Positions 37,013 to 49,148 of a DNA stretch of 64,000 bases are shown one piece after another. The notes under the pieces were generated by a model that was given only the letters and a program-made list of their open reading frames with translations, did not search any database and had not been told where the DNA came from. The translations under genes and the position numbers were made by a program. How positions within the stretch are numbered: the stretch's first letter is position 1; the number at the start of each line of letters is the position of its first letter. The stretch is from contig CANGIZ010000002.1 in NCBI GenBank assembly GCA_947454025.1, forward strand, positions 1 through 64,000. Reading direction: 5' to 3'. Origin of the DNA: Bacteroidota bacterium (GTDB taxonomy: Bacteria; Bacteroidota; Bacteroidia; Chitinophagales; Chitinophagaceae).

Positions 37013-38911
37013 TTGAATATGAAACTCAACAAGTGGACACTATTAGTATTGGCCGTAATTTGCGGAAGTCAATTAAAAGCACAAAGCTTGAACATTATTC
37101 CAGAACCTTTTCATGTAGCAAAAGGAATTGGTATATTTCAATTTCCAAAATCTATAGCAATCAATGCACCTTCAAGTGCCAACGAAGTAACTGACCAAAT
37201 AGCCAATCAAATTAGAAAAGCTACCGGCAAAACGGTTTTTTTTAGCAAGAATAATGCTAGTATCAATTTAGATATTATTAAAGACGAAGTACTAGGTAAC
37301 GAAGGATATACTTTGAATGTGAATGCCGAAGGTGTTACCATTAGTGCCAATACCAATGCAGGTTTATTTTATGGCTGGCAAACGGTACAACAAATTATGC
37401 CAGCAGCTATTTATGCTAAAACAATTCAACAAAATATCAATTGGCAGGTTCCATTTGTATCCGTGATTGATAAGCCCCGTTTTGGATGGAGAGGTTTAAT
37501 GTTAGATGTAAGCAGACACTTTTTTAGCAAAGCCGATGTAAAAGTATTCATCGACGACATGGCACGTTATAAATACAATCGTTTTCATTGGCATCTAACC
37601 GACGACCAAGGTTGGAGAATTGAAATTAAATCACTTCCCAAATTAACCGAAGTGGGCGCATGGAGAGCAGAAAGAAAAGGAAAGTGGATGAATATTACAA
37701 CTCCCGCAATTAACGAACCAAAAACATACGGAGGATTTTACACACAAGATGACATCAAAGAAATTGTCGCTTATGCAAAATCAAAATTCATCGAAGTGAT
37801 TCCTGAAATTGATATCCCTGGACATAGTATGGCCATTAACACTGCTTACCCGCAATTAAGTACCACTCCAAATTATCCTTACCAAGTGAATGCAGGAGAC
37901 GAGTTTATGGATTGGGAAGGAATCAATGGGCACGTAACAGCCAGAATCGATAATTCTTTAGACCCTTCCAATGAACTAGTATATACTTACCTTGATAAAA
38001 TTTTCAGTGAAATCGCGCCTCTATTTCCATTTGAATATATCCATATGGGGGGAGATGAAAATGCAAAAAACAATTGGGAGAAGTCAGCGAACGTACAAGC
38101 TTTAATGAAAAAAGAAGGATTGAAAAATCAGAACGAAGTGCAAAGTTATTTTGTACGTAGAGTGCAAAAAATCATCAATAGCAAGGGAAAGAAAATGATG
38201 GGATGGGATGAGATTTTGGAAGGTGGTTTGAGCGGGGACGCAGCAGTAATGAGCTGGAGAGGTATTGCTGGAGGAGTGGAAGCTGCTAAACAAGGACACA
38301 AAGTAGTGATGTCTCCTAATCAATACAACTATATTGACTTTTATCAAGGAGAATTAACTGCAGAAGGTAAAGTATATGCAGGTTTAAGAATGAAAAAAAC
38401 CTACAGCTTTGATCCAATACCTGAAGGCATAGATTCTTCATTGATTTTAGGTAATCAAGGAAACCAATGGACCGAGCAATTGCAAAACATGCGTAATGTT
38501 CAATACATGACCTGGCCAAGAGCTTTGGCTATTGCAGAAACTAGTTGGTCACCAAAGGAAAAGAAAAACTGGAATGGATTTGCAAAAAAAGTGGAAGCTC
38601 ATTTTGATAAATTTGAAGCTGCAAATGTAAAGTATGCAAAAAGTATGTTTGACCCCATTGTTACAACACAGTTAAATACAAAAGGAGAACTTATCGTGAA
38701 CATGGAAGGCGAAATAGACGGTTTGAAAATGTATTATAGTATTGACGATTCTATGCCTGATAATTTCAGTGAAGCATTCGTAAAACCATTTGTATTGCCA
38801 GAGGATGTTACGATCTTAAGAGTTGTGGCTTATAGAGACGGAAAGCAAATTAGCAAACTATTAAACATCCCAATAGAGTCCTTAAAGAAAAGAGCAGTGA
38901 AAGTGCTGTAA
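37013..38911 (+). CDS. Beta-N-acetylhexosaminidase (GH20)
   Basis: WRGLMLDVSRHFF, FHWHLTDDQGWRIEIKSLPKLTEVGAWR, HMGGDE. Confidence 0.94.
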   Translation: MNMKLNKWTLLVLAVICGSQLKAQSLNIIPEPFHVAKGIGIFQFPKSIAINAPSSANEVTDQIANQIRKATGKTVFFSKNNASINLDIIKDEVLGNEGYTLNVNAEGVTISANTNAGLFYGWQTVQQIMPAAIYAKTIQQNINWQVPFVSVIDKPRFGWRGLMLDVSRHFFSKADVKVFIDDMARYKYNRFHWHLTDDQGWRIEIKSLPKLTEVGAWRAERKGKWMNITTPAINEPKTYGGFYTQDDIKEIVAYAKSKFIEVIPEIDIPGHSMAINTAYPQLSTTPNYPYQVNAGDEFMDWEGINGHVTARIDNSLDPSNELVYTYLDKIFSEIAPLFPFEYIHMGGDENAKNNWEKSANVQALMKKEGLKNQNEVQSYFVRRVQKIINSKGKKMMGWDEILEGGLSGDAAVMSWRGIAGGVEAAKQGHKVVMSPNQYNYIDFYQGELTAEGKVYAGLRMKKTYSFDPIPEGIDSSLILGNQGNQWTEQLQNMRNVQYMTWPRALAIAETSWSPKEKKNWNGFAKKVEAHFDKFEAANVKYAKSMFDPIVTTQLNTKGELIVNMEGEIDGLKMYYSIDDSMPDNFSEAFVKPFVLPEDVTILRVVAYRDGKQISKLLNIPIESLKKRAVKVL

Positions 38912-38918
38912 ATAAAAT

Positions 38919-40751
38919 ATGTTTAAAAAAGTACTATTCTTCCTTTTATGCTCCCCCCTATACATACATTCCTTTGCCCAAAAAGGATACCAGTATAATA
39001 TTGCAAATTCTAAGGATAGTACTTTACTAAATAACTTTATTAGATTGTTCAAAGGGAAGCCCAACCCCTTAATTGACTCCACGAGTATTACAATAAATAA
39101 AGTGATCAAGTCAGTTGAGAGTCAGGAAGGTAAAAGAATTAATCGTATACAAATTGAACACCGTCATTTTGGTACATTTGGATTTAGCGACTCTAGTCAC
39201 AACTTAACCCTACTTACAAAAGCAGCGAATAAACTACACAATTTCACTAAGGAAAATACCATTCGAAAAAACTTGTTCTTTCATGAGAACGAATATATGA
39301 ATCCATTGGTCATTGCCTTTAATGAAAAATGGCTAAGGGACCTTCCCTATTTACAAGACGCAAGAATTATTGCTTTCCCTTTACTAACTGATAGCAATAG
39401 TGTTGATATTTATGTAGTCACAAAAGACATCTTCCCATTTGGCGGTAGTTTGCAATTTAAAAACACCAATGCTTATGACGCGAGTGCTACAGCCGAAAAC
39501 ATAAGCGACCAAGGAAATTCATTTACCATTTTACACAATTTTGATATCAATCGAAAAGACAAAGCTGGATGGGGAATGAATTACAATGCTAGAAATATAT
39601 TAGGAAGTTTTTTTGACGTCAATATAGGAGCCAATACCCTCGAAAACAATTATGCCAATAGTGCTAGCTCTGCAACAAGTGTTTATATAAAAGGCTATTT
39701 ACCATTGTTGAATCCCTTAAGCAAATGGACAGGGGGATTTGAATGGAATGGCTCCCGCAACAATAACGAATACCCCAATAAATGGAGTGATTCATTATAC
39801 AAGGCAAGTTTACAATATCGATTAAACCATTTTGACAGCTGGGTAGGCTATCAATTGTTTAATAAAGCATGGAACTTTAACAATGACCATTTACGTCACT
39901 TTGTTCAGTTTAGGTATTTAGACAACCATTTTATAAGCAGACCCGATAATTATCTTTTACAAATAGACAAAAATTATCAAAATACGATTGCTTATTTAAT
40001 GTCCTACACGGCTTTTCAACAAAAAATTATCAGAACGCAATATTTATATGGATTTGGAAGAAATGAAGATTTGCCAACGGGTAAATCTCTTACCATTACT
40101 GCAGGACAATACCATCGCGAGAACGCTTCACTTCCCTATCTTGGCGCCATGATCGAAAAATATACAATGCTGAAAAATGAACAATTCAGCCATATTGTTA
40201 TAAGTGCAGGTTCCAGTTATGCCGACAATCAATTAATGGATGCGAAAATTTTAATGAGTCTGGAACAAATTTCAAAATTACACTATTTAGAAAGTGGTTA
40301 TAAATATCGAAGTATTTTGAATTTAAGTTTTGCTGAAACTTTTAAAAATAAATTCAACGATGCATTATTGATTAATAGCATTTATGGTATACCCCAACTC
40401 ACCAAGGAACGCATTAAAGGGGGTACTCGTTTAAGTGCTAACTGGGAATCCATTTGGTATAATTCAAAGTCCTTTTATGGATTTAGACAGTCCCCATTTG
40501 TATTTGCCAACCTAACTTTTATCAGAACAGTGGGTGACCCAATTGGATCGGGTGATATTTATAGTGCGATTGGTGGTGGTACTCGAATAAGAAATGAAAA
40601 CTTGATATTTGGAACTGTTGAAATTAAAGGTTTCTATTTCCCAAGAACCAATTTGCAATTAAGTCCATGGAATATAAGCATAACCACGAATCTTAAATTT
40701 AAGTACAATTCAAACTTAATTAGTAAGCCTGATTTTGTGCAAGTGAACTAA
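38919..40751 (+). CDS. Outer-membrane beta-barrel protein (BamA/Omp85-like)
   Basis: Signal peptide, POTRA-like N-domain, barrel-like aromatic alternation to the C-terminus. Confidence 0.6.
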   Translation: MFKKVLFFLLCSPLYIHSFAQKGYQYNIANSKDSTLLNNFIRLFKGKPNPLIDSTSITINKVIKSVESQEGKRINRIQIEHRHFGTFGFSDSSHNLTLLTKAANKLHNFTKENTIRKNLFFHENEYMNPLVIAFNEKWLRDLPYLQDARIIAFPLLTDSNSVDIYVVTKDIFPFGGSLQFKNTNAYDASATAENISDQGNSFTILHNFDINRKDKAGWGMNYNARNILGSFFDVNIGANTLENNYANSASSATSVYIKGYLPLLNPLSKWTGGFEWNGSRNNNEYPNKWSDSLYKASLQYRLNHFDSWVGYQLFNKAWNFNNDHLRHFVQFRYLDNHFISRPDNYLLQIDKNYQNTIAYLMSYTAFQQKIIRTQYLYGFGRNEDLPTGKSLTITAGQYHRENASLPYLGAMIEKYTMLKNEQFSHIVISAGSSYADNQLMDAKILMSLEQISKLHYLESGYKYRSILNLSFAETFKNKFNDALLINSIYGIPQLTKERIKGGTRLSANWESIWYNSKSFYGFRQSPFVFANLTFIRTVGDPIGSGDIYSAIGGGTRIRNENLIFGTVEIKGFYFPRTNLQLSPWNISITTNLKFKYNSNLISKPDFVQVN

Positions 40752-40790
40752 ATTTATACAACCTTTTAGCTCAATTATTGTTATAAAGTC

Positions 40791-41582
40791 ATGGTTCAAG
40801 CATATAATTTTTTAGCCAGCTGGCAACTATTCCCCGAAAAATGCAATTTCGAATATCAAATTGTCCCTAAATCAGGTAATTATAAAATAGAGTCGGTGCA
40901 TGCAGGTCATTTACTCAGCTTTAGTCACAACTGGGTGAGTTTGGATAACGAAGCTTTCTATGCACAATACCAGGTAAACCCAAATGGGGAATTGCATGAT
41001 TTTGAAAACAAGGAATTAGCCGACGCCATTGCAGCAGAAATTAACAATGCATCTTGTTTGACCGTTCAGTTTTATAAAGGCGAGCAATTGGTTTTAAAAG
41101 TAGTGCACGAAATATTGGCCAACGGATTTTTGAAAGTAAGCCATTTTGGAAATAAGGAAGACGGCATGCCTTTTATAAATACCGAAGTTTACCATAAACA
41201 ATTAAGTGTGCTCCCCTATGCCTCTTCTGCAGGCAGTGTTGCGATTCGTCCAACTAAGGAAGGTGTGATTAAACACAAGGCCTTGTCGGCCATGGAGGAT
41301 CAAACCAACATGCAACTGAATCAAATTAAAGAACAGATTGAATTATTAGCAAGACAAGCACAGGAAATAAGAAAAAGAAAGGAGTTGAGTTTAATGATTT
41401 ACGAAGCAAAAATTACCTTCAAACCTCAAATAGGACAAGTATACCATGTGTATGAAAAAGCAGATGGTTCACACGTACTCTCCTTGGTCGCACCATCGGA
41501 ATGGGGAGGTGGATCAGGCCCCTTTGCACAATTTATTGCCACTGTAAAATTACTAGCCGATCATACTTGGGTGGAATGCTAA
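40791..41582 (+). CDS. DUF2452-domain protein
   Basis: ALSAMEDQTNMQLNQIKEQIELLARQAQEI...GQVYHVYEKADGSHVLSLVAPSEWG. Confidence 0.65.
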   Translation: MVQAYNFLASWQLFPEKCNFEYQIVPKSGNYKIESVHAGHLLSFSHNWVSLDNEAFYAQYQVNPNGELHDFENKELADAIAAEINNASCLTVQFYKGEQLVLKVVHEILANGFLKVSHFGNKEDGMPFINTEVYHKQLSVLPYASSAGSVAIRPTKEGVIKHKALSAMEDQTNMQLNQIKEQIELLARQAQEIRKRKELSLMIYEAKITFKPQIGQVYHVYEKADGSHVLSLVAPSEWGGGSGPFAQFIATVKLLADHTWVEC

Positions 41583-41583
41583 A

Positions 41584-43407
41584 TTAATAACCGTACTTCG
41601 CTAAAATTGCATCTACTCTTTTTTCAATTGCTGCATCTTTAAGTACTGGAGGAGCGTGGTGCTTTTTGATAGTAGCATCAATAATCAATGGGCCTTTACA
41701 ACCCCAATGTTTATTTTTTACAAATGCATCTACCCCATCAATATCATGTGAAGGATTCGCTCTCGTAAAAGCAGCCCATAAAAAGTTTTGCATATTGCTC
41801 GCCATCCATTTAGCGTCTTCGGTTAACACCAACATGGCTACACCTAGGCTTTCCAATAATTCGGTACCCAATCCATTCAAAATAGTTTGCAACAAACTCG
41901 TGTTTATTTTTGCGGCATTTAATGCAATTACACCAGGCATGATTAAATGTGCATCTGCATTCAAATTTTGAATTGCTTCAGGAATGGACTTTGCTAAAGT
42001 TCTAATTGGATCCCCATAAGCAGCCAATACCAATTTAGAACCGCTGTTTAAATTTTCACCCGAATAATCCAAAGTATCAATCGTGGTATTGGTATAAAAA
42101 TGTAAGTCTCTGCTAAAATCCATGCGTTCTAAAATATGTTTAAAGAACGCTAATTCATTATGGGTATCTAATGCCGCATCAGAAGTAGCCGCTGATTTTA
42201 CATCGGGTGCAGTAATCCATAAAAACTTTGCCAAACTCAATTGTCCGGTACCTAAAATATGATTGGCAATGGTTAAGATTTCTGCAGGACGTTTGTCCTT
42301 TAAATACGGCGTATACCTTTCACTTCCAATAGCAAGCAACAAAGGGTGCACACCTGCTGCATCTACAGCATGCACTTCCTTTAATCCTGGTATTTCATTG
42401 GAGATAGCAGACCCTGTTATAGAATGAATCAATTGACCAAAACTAGTATCTTCTTGTGGTGGACGACCCACAACCGTGAATGCCCAAATGGCGTCTTTTC
42501 TTGCAAATACTTTATGCACTTTCATTACTGGAAAATCATGTTGCAAACTATAATAACCCAAGTGATCTCCAAATGGACCTTCAGGTTTATTCTCACCAGG
42601 AAATACTTCCCCAATAATTACAAAGTCGGCATCTGTACTAACGCAATATCCATCTACATAAGTGTAATTAAAACGTTTACCTGCTAGTACTCCAGCAAAA
42701 TTCATTTCGCTCATGCCTTCAGGTAATGGCATAACCGCTGCTACATTATGCGCTGGAGGTCCACCAACAAACACACTCACTTTTAAAGGCAAGCCTTTAT
42801 TGTTCGCCTTGGTTTGATGCACTCCAATGCCACGATGCAGTTGATAATGCAATCCTACTTCCTTATTCAACACATAATTGTTACCACTTAATTGAATACG
42901 GTACATGCCTAGATTGGAATTGGCCATTCCTGGTTTATCAGCATCCTCGGTATACACTTGCGGAAGTGTTACAAAGGCACCTCCATCCATGGGCCAATGT
43001 TGAATTAAAGGCAAATCACTAATTTGAATTTCTTCAAATAAAACAGGCTTCGACAATGGCATCCCATTCGGCAATGCATTCACCGCAGCAGGCAAGGCCG
43101 ATAAAGTTTTAAAAGGATTTTTTATTGCTGCCGTTGGATCAATTTTAATATCAATCAATTGCTTTACTTGTGGCAAAGTATCTCTAAAAATAAACTCGCT
43201 ACGTTCTAATGTGCCAAAAATATTGGAAGCCGCACGAAACTTACTTCCTTTTACTTTTTCAAATAATATGGCGGGACCTTTTTGTTCAAAAATGCGCAAA
43301 TGAATCGCAGCCATTTCCAAATTTGGATCTACTTCCTCCTTTATTCGTAAAAGTTGCCCATTACGCTCTAAATCTAACAAACAAGCTTCTAAATTAGAAT
43401 ATGCCAT
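41584..43407 (-). CDS. UbiD family decarboxylase
   Basis: 607 aa; [27 protein letters not shown]. Confidence 0.9.
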   Translation of the reverse strand: MAYSNLEACLLDLERNGQLLRIKEEVDPNLEMAAIHLRIFEQKGPAILFEKVKGSKFRAASNIFGTLERSEFIFRDTLPQVKQLIDIKIDPTAAIKNPFKTLSALPAAVNALPNGMPLSKPVLFEEIQISDLPLIQHWPMDGGAFVTLPQVYTEDADKPGMANSNLGMYRIQLSGNNYVLNKEVGLHYQLHRGIGVHQTKANNKGLPLKVSVFVGGPPAHNVAAVMPLPEGMSEMNFAGVLAGKRFNYTYVDGYCVSTDADFVIIGEVFPGENKPEGPFGDHLGYYSLQHDFPVMKVHKVFARKDAIWAFTVVGRPPQEDTSFGQLIHSITGSAISNEIPGLKEVHAVDAAGVHPLLLAIGSERYTPYLKDKRPAEILTIANHILGTGQLSLAKFLWITAPDVKSAATSDAALDTHNELAFFKHILERMDFSRDLHFYTNTTIDTLDYSGENLNSGSKLVLAAYGDPIRTLAKSIPEAIQNLNADAHLIMPGVIALNAAKINTSLLQTILNGLGTELLESLGVAMLVLTEDAKWMASNMQNFLWAAFTRANPSHDIDGVDAFVKNKHWGCKGPLIIDATIKKHHAPPVLKDAAIEKRVDAILAKYGY

Positions 43408-43447
43408 GCGATACTATTTGAGTTGCAAAAATAACTTAAATTCGCCT

Positions 43448-44173
43448 ATGACTCGTTTAAGTGTAAACATAAATAAAATTGCCACCCTAAGAAATAGTCG
43501 TGGTGGAGACAATCCCAATTTAGTGCAAGTAGCAAAAGATTGTGAACGTTTTGGAGCAGAAGGAATTACCGTACACCCGAGGCCAGATGAACGTCATATT
43601 CGTTACCAAGATGTTTATGATTTAACCAAAATTGTAACCACAGAGTTCAACATTGAAGGCAATCCTAAGGAGGACAAGTTTGTGGAATTGGTTTTAGCCA
43701 CAAAACCGCATCAGGTTACATTAGTACCAGATGCTTTGAACCAATTAACGAGCGACCATGGTTGGGATACGATTGCTGAGCAGTCTTATTTAAAAGAGAT
43801 CATTGCAAAATTTAAAGCTGCTGGCATTCGTGTTTCCATTTTTGTAGATCCTATTGAAACAATGGTACGAGCTGCTGCAACCACTGGAACCGATCGAATT
43901 GAATTGTATACCGAAGCGTATGCGCGCGGATTTGCTGCAGGAAATAAGGAAGCTGCAGTTGCACCCTATATTAAAGCTGCAAGCATTGCACATGAATTAG
44001 GATTGGGTATTAATGCAGGGCATGATTTAGATAGATTCAACTTAGCCTATTTAGCAAAAGCCATACCTTTTATGGACGAAGTGAGTATTGGTCATGCCTT
44101 AATTGCAGATGCTTTGTATTTAGGTTTAGAAAATACCATTCAGTTGTATAAACGTGCATTAGCGATTGAATAA
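43448..44173 (+). CDS. pdxJ: Pyridoxine 5'-phosphate synthase
   Basis: [48 protein letters not shown]; start at MTRLSVN. Confidence 0.95.
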   Translation: MTRLSVNINKIATLRNSRGGDNPNLVQVAKDCERFGAEGITVHPRPDERHIRYQDVYDLTKIVTTEFNIEGNPKEDKFVELVLATKPHQVTLVPDALNQLTSDHGWDTIAEQSYLKEIIAKFKAAGIRVSIFVDPIETMVRAAATTGTDRIELYTEAYARGFAAGNKEAAVAPYIKAASIAHELGLGINAGHDLDRFNLAYLAKAIPFMDEVSIGHALIADALYLGLENTIQLYKRALAIE

Positions 44174-44216
44174 AATCAAATAGTGCAGCTCAAAATATTT
44201 ACTTGAAATTCTATTT

Positions 44217-45560
44217 ATGTTTATGAAAAGATTGCCTGCTATTTTATTACTTGCTATTTTATTTTGCGTTAATAGTATAAAGGCCCAAAGCAAATTTGGA
44301 CCTACACCTACCAAAGAACAATTGGCATGGCATGATAAAGAATTTTATTTATTCATGCATTTTGGCCCCAACACTTTCACCGATTTGGAATGGGGACATG
44401 GCAGTGAAGACCCTAATGTATTTAATCCTACAGCTATTGATTGTAACCAATGGGCACGTATTGCCAAAGCAGCTGGAGCAAAGGGTATCATCATTACCGC
44501 TAAGCACCATGATGGATTTTGTTTATGGCCAAGCAAGTTTAGTACGCATACCGTAAGAGAAAGTAAGTGGATGAATGGAAAAGGGGATGTATTAAAAATG
44601 TTATCGGAAGCATGTAAAAAAGAAGGCATTGAAATGGGCGTATATATTTCACCATGGGACCGCAATCATCCCGACTATGGCACTCCTAAATACAATGAAG
44701 TATATATTAACACCATGAAAGAATTGTTGACAGGCTATGGAAAATTCTTTGAACTATGGTGGGATGGCGCAAATGGTGAAGGCCCCAACGGAAAAAAGCA
44801 AGTGTATGATTTTACACGATTTAAAAATGCTGCATTAAAAGAGCAACCTCAATTAATCATTTTCAGTGACATAGGTCCACATGCAAGATGGATAGGTAAT
44901 GAAAATGGAATCATCAATGAAACCAATTGGAATTTATTAGACACTGCTGGTTTCAAGCGTGGAGAAGGTGCTCCAGCAAACGACACTTTAAATAGAGGGA
45001 ATTACAACGGCAAAAATTGGATTGGCGCCGAAGCCGATGTGTCTATTCGCAAAGGATGGTTTTATCATAAAGAGGAAGACAATACTGTTAAATCAGGCCC
45101 TACTCTTTTTGATTTGTATTTAAAATCAGTTGGACGAGGTGGCAATATGTTATTGAATGTTCCACCCAACCGAAAAGGTTTAATTGATCCTTTGGATTCT
45201 GCAGCACTTATGCAATTTAAGCAAATTCGCGACAAAGCATTTTCCAAGAATGAATTTGCTAGTGCTAAATATTTGAAGACAAAAAATAGTATCGAAGTGC
45301 ATTTACAAAAAGCAGTGCCTATCAATACAATTGTTTTAAAAGAACAAATACAGCTGGGTCAGAGAATCGTTAAATTTGAGATTTCAGGCGGAAATGATTT
45401 GGAGCAATTTCATACCATTGCCGAAGGAACCACCATTGGCCACAAACGTATTATTCAATTTCCAACTCAAAACATAAAATACTACCGCATTAAAATCACC
45501 GAATTCAAAGCTACTCCAATCATAAGTGCGGTGGAAGCCTACAATTCAACCGCTTTATAG
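44217..45560 (+). CDS. Alpha-L-fucosidase (GH29)
   Basis: FMHFGPNTFTDLEWGHG, AKHHDGFCLWPSKFS, SPWDRNHPDYG. Confidence 0.92.
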   Translation: MFMKRLPAILLLAILFCVNSIKAQSKFGPTPTKEQLAWHDKEFYLFMHFGPNTFTDLEWGHGSEDPNVFNPTAIDCNQWARIAKAAGAKGIIITAKHHDGFCLWPSKFSTHTVRESKWMNGKGDVLKMLSEACKKEGIEMGVYISPWDRNHPDYGTPKYNEVYINTMKELLTGYGKFFELWWDGANGEGPNGKKQVYDFTRFKNAALKEQPQLIIFSDIGPHARWIGNENGIINETNWNLLDTAGFKRGEGAPANDTLNRGNYNGKNWIGAEADVSIRKGWFYHKEEDNTVKSGPTLFDLYLKSVGRGGNMLLNVPPNRKGLIDPLDSAALMQFKQIRDKAFSKNEFASAKYLKTKNSIEVHLQKAVPINTIVLKEQIQLGQRIVKFEISGGNDLEQFHTIAEGTTIGHKRIIQFPTQNIKYYRIKITEFKATPIISAVEAYNSTAL

Positions 45561-45606
45561 TTACAAAGCGTTTAAATAGGCTGTATTGCATTTAGGGAAG
45601 ATTAAT

Positions 45607-45614
45607 TACCTTTG
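45607..45614 (+). promoter_or_regulatory. Bacteroidota-type -7 box upstream of purE
   Basis: TAccTTTG 26 bp before the purE ATG. Confidence 0.45.
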
Positions 45615-45640
45615 TACTCATAACCATCAACTATTCGATT

Positions 45641-46159
45641 ATGGCGAATCCAGCAATTGTAGGTATCATTATGGGAAGCGACAGTGATTTAAATGTGATG
45701 CAGGCAGCTGCGGATGTTTTAAATCATTTTAATATCCCTTTTGAATTAACGGTAGTATCAGCACATCGTACACCAGAAAGAATGATGGATTATGCAAAAA
45801 CTGCACGTCATAGAGGTTTAAAAGTGATTATTGCTGGAGCTGGTGGTGCAGCACATTTACCTGGTATGGTAGCTGCCATTACAAGTTTACCTGTAATTGG
45901 TGTTCCTATTAAATCAAGCAATTCCATTGATGGTTGGGATTCTGTATTGTCAATTTTACAAATGCCTAACGGCGTTCCAGTTGCAACAGTAGCATTAAAC
46001 GCTGCAAAAAACGCAGGTTTATTAGCGGCTCAAATAATTGGCAGTTCCGATGCAACCATTGGCAATGCCATGGACGCGTATAAAGTAACTATGAATGAGG
46101 AAGTATTGTCAAAAGTGGACAAACTAAAAGGCCAATTCAATAACGAGTTCGATCATTAA
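45641..46159 (+). CDS. purE: N5-carboxyaminoimidazole ribonucleotide mutase
   Basis: [40 protein letters not shown]. Confidence 0.97.
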   Translation: MANPAIVGIIMGSDSDLNVMQAAADVLNHFNIPFELTVVSAHRTPERMMDYAKTARHRGLKVIIAGAGGAAHLPGMVAAITSLPVIGVPIKSSNSIDGWDSVLSILQMPNGVPVATVALNAAKNAGLLAAQIIGSSDATIGNAMDAYKVTMNEEVLSKVDKLKGQFNNEFDH

Positions 46160-47757
46160 CTTTCTGAAGTAAGTATGGTAAAGCCTTGCTCCATTGAATC
46201 AGAATGATGTAACACGGCTTCCACCCAAGCCCATCCATATTCTCCTACCCACTCTGCAAAATTATCAACACGTTCTTGTAAACTATTTTCAGGGAACAAT
46301 TGATTTTTTATATGCTGAATTCTTTCCAATGCAACCGCTTGTTTCTTTTTTTCAGCCTTCAATATTTTTTTCTCTAATTCTCCTAACTTCTTAATGGACT
46401 GCACCGACAAATTCATCGTATGATCCCCTAAAGTCGCATCCACTTGAATGGCTTGTTGCTGAATAGCCTTATACAATTGCTCCATTTGTTGTATTCCTTT
46501 TGCTAAGGACAACTCATGTTTTGTATTCTTTTTTACATAAGCCACTTCCAATACATTTGCAGGCGTAAATAAATCCACCAATTCAAATCCTAACGCGGCC
46601 CATTGTTTAGCCATTTTCTCTTTAATGAACAAAAAAGAATTTCTTAATTGCAATACTGGATAATGAATACCGGCAGCAGCAAATACTTCTTTTAATTCCA
46701 TCCAATATGCCAATTCTCCTCCGCCACCAATAAATACAAGACCTGGCAAAATGGTTTCCTGATACAATCCTCTTAATATCACATTCGGACTAAAGCGTTC
46801 AGGATATGCGTTTAATTCCGCAATCATTTCAGCCTGAGTGAAAGTTAAATCGGTATCTACAATGGTGTACACTCCGTTATTCAATTCGATACGTGCACGC
46901 GTACTATCTTTTAAATAAAATAAATTCAAAGTACGCCCCTCAGTTTGAACATGGTATTGTGCGCGCAATTTTGTAAGTGTAGGTTGTAATGCTTTATGAG
47001 AAAACTGCGTGGTTAATTCTTTTTCCATCACCGAAATAAAACAGGATTTCAATTTTGTATCATCGGGCTGAATAACCACCAAACCGTATTGACCAAAATA
47101 GCTATGCACCAAATTAAGGGTGGCTTCGTTAATCGTAACCCCTTTTTTGTATGCTTTGTTCAAAACCTCCATAGCCTCTTTACCCTGGTGTTTAACTGAC
47201 CAATACCCTTCGATATTTTTCAACAAAGCCACCAACGCATCATCAACCTTCATTCTTCCTATCGCACCTGTTTGCTTAGTCTCCCACTGTAATTTATCTC
47301 CGCCTAAATAAAAACTACCTACCTCGTCAATATCTGCATCCTCCGAACCCATATAATAAACAGGAACGTAATTGTTTTCAGGGAACTGCTTTTTTAAATC
47401 GGCAGCCAATTGAATCGCATGAATAATTTTATAAAAAAAGTACAAAGGGCCTGTAAAAATATTGGGCTGGTGTGCTGTAGTTATTACATAGGTGTTTTCC
47501 TGTAATAGCAAATCTACATTTTGGTCTACGGCTTTAATAGAATTTAAATTTCCATATTGCGCCTTAAGTACATCCACCAATAAAGGTCGGTTCACATTAA
47601 ACCCTTTTCGAGCTTCAATGGCTTTTTGAACGCCTTCAAAATTGGGAGTATAGGCTACAAAGTCCTGGGCAGTTCCTTTGGCATCCACGTAATCACGAAC
47701 CAATTGGGAAAAGAGCCCGGTAGCGTGATAAGGTATTTGAGTAGCATTAAATTTCAT
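46156..47757 (-). CDS. bshC: Bacillithiol biosynthesis cysteine-adding enzyme
   Basis: [39 protein letters not shown]. Confidence 0.93.
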   Translation of the reverse strand: MKFNATQIPYHATGLFSQLVRDYVDAKGTAQDFVAYTPNFEGVQKAIEARKGFNVNRPLLVDVLKAQYGNLNSIKAVDQNVDLLLQENTYVITTAHQPNIFTGPLYFFYKIIHAIQLAADLKKQFPENNYVPVYYMGSEDADIDEVGSFYLGGDKLQWETKQTGAIGRMKVDDALVALLKNIEGYWSVKHQGKEAMEVLNKAYKKGVTINEATLNLVHSYFGQYGLVVIQPDDTKLKSCFISVMEKELTTQFSHKALQPTLTKLRAQYHVQTEGRTLNLFYLKDSTRARIELNNGVYTIVDTDLTFTQAEMIAELNAYPERFSPNVILRGLYQETILPGLVFIGGGGELAYWMELKEVFAAAGIHYPVLQLRNSFLFIKEKMAKQWAALGFELVDLFTPANVLEVAYVKKNTKHELSLAKGIQQMEQLYKAIQQQAIQVDATLGDHTMNLSVQSIKKLGELEKKILKAEKKKQAVALERIQHIKNQLFPENSLQERVDNFAEWVGEYGWAWVEAVLHHSDSMEQGFTILTSES

Positions 47758-47847
47758 AATGGAGGCATCCTGCGATTAGGGTGCAAATTAAGATAAAATT
47801 GATACATTTGGTAGCTGATTACTTATTGCTTGACCAAAATATGAATT

Positions 47848-49128
47848 ATGGAAACTTATGGTAAGATACTTATTATCGCAATGCCCCTATTTTTGCTATT
47901 AGTGATTTTTGAAAAATGGTATGGATGGAGAAAAGGATTTGATACAGTGCGAACTTTGGATATGGTTTCCAGCCTTAGTTCGGGAGTAACCAATTCTACC
48001 AAGGACGTTTTGGGACTCAGTATTGCCATTATTAGTTACGGCTGGCTTGTAAATCACTTAGCCATAATGCATATTCAAGCTACCTGGTTGGTATATGTCA
48101 TTGCTTTTTTAGCTTTGGACTTTTCGGGCTATTGGACCCATCGACTTGCCCATGAAATTAATTTTTTCTGGAACAATCATATTGTGCACCATAGTAGTGA
48201 AGAATTTAACTTGGCATGTGCATTAAGACAAAGCATTTCGGTGTTTGTAAGAATCTATGCCGTATTATTAATACCAGCAGCCATTTTAGGCGTGCCCGAA
48301 AAAGTAATTGCAGTGGTGGCTCCCCTACATTTATTTGCGCAATTTTGGTACCATACAAGACATATTAATCGAATGGGTTGGTTAGAGTATATCATAGTGA
48401 CTCCCTCTCACCACCGAGTACACCATGCCATAAATCCTGAATATTTAGATAAGAACTATGGCCAGATTTTTATTTTCTGGGATAGATTGTTTGGGACTTA
48501 TCAAGAAGAGTTACCAAATGTTCCAGCAGTATACGGAGTAACGCGTCCGGTAAGAACATGGAACCCTATTAAAATAAACTTTATGCATATGTGGCTGCTT
48601 ATTAAAGACGCATGGCATACCAAAAGCTGGAAGGACAAGTTTCGTATTTGGCTAATGCCATTGGGCTGGAGACCAGCCGATGTAATAGAAAAGTATCCTG
48701 TCGAAAAAATACAAGATGTGTATCATTTTGAAAAATATGATACCCCCGCTTCAAAAACAATGCAGGTATATTTATGGGCACAACTTATTTGCATGTTGTT
48801 ATTGGTGAGCTATTTGTTTGCAAATGTTGCTATGATAAAACAATTAGGTATCGCAAACTTATTTATTTATGGCGGCTTTATTTTCTTGCAAGTTTACGCG
48901 CTCACTGAATTTATGGACCGTGGAAAATATGCTTGGTTATTAGAAGCCATCAAGAATGTAGCTTGTATTGCGATGATTGTACAAAATGGAGCCTGGTTTG
49001 GATCCAATACAATCTCTCCGGCCATCGCACCAATATTGATTGGCTATTTTGCTATGAGCAGCATTGCAGTGTACTATTTTTCTAATACACCTGCTGACCC
49101 AAGTGCTAAATTGTATATTGTTAAATAA
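47848..49128 (+). CDS. Sterol desaturase/fatty acid hydroxylase family
   Basis: SGYWTHRLAHE, HHSSEEFN, HRVHHAINPEYLDKNYG. Confidence 0.9.
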   Translation: METYGKILIIAMPLFLLLVIFEKWYGWRKGFDTVRTLDMVSSLSSGVTNSTKDVLGLSIAIISYGWLVNHLAIMHIQATWLVYVIAFLALDFSGYWTHRLAHEINFFWNNHIVHHSSEEFNLACALRQSISVFVRIYAVLLIPAAILGVPEKVIAVVAPLHLFAQFWYHTRHINRMGWLEYIIVTPSHHRVHHAINPEYLDKNYGQIFIFWDRLFGTYQEELPNVPAVYGVTRPVRTWNPIKINFMHMWLLIKDAWHTKSWKDKFRIWLMPLGWRPADVIEKYPVEKIQDVYHFEKYDTPASKTMQVYLWAQLICMLLLVSYLFANVAMIKQLGIANLFIYGGFIFLQVYALTEFMDRGKYAWLLEAIKNVACIAMIVQNGAWFGSNTISPAIAPILIGYFAMSSIAVYYFSNTPADPSAKLYIVK

Positions 49129-49148
49129 AGTTAGCTGATAGATAAAGC

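Noticed and set aside
37000-45560. GH20/GH29 pair as a polysaccharide utilisation locus
   Set aside because: No SusC/SusD pair or regulator seen nearby; the two glycosidases are separated by unrelated housekeeping genes.
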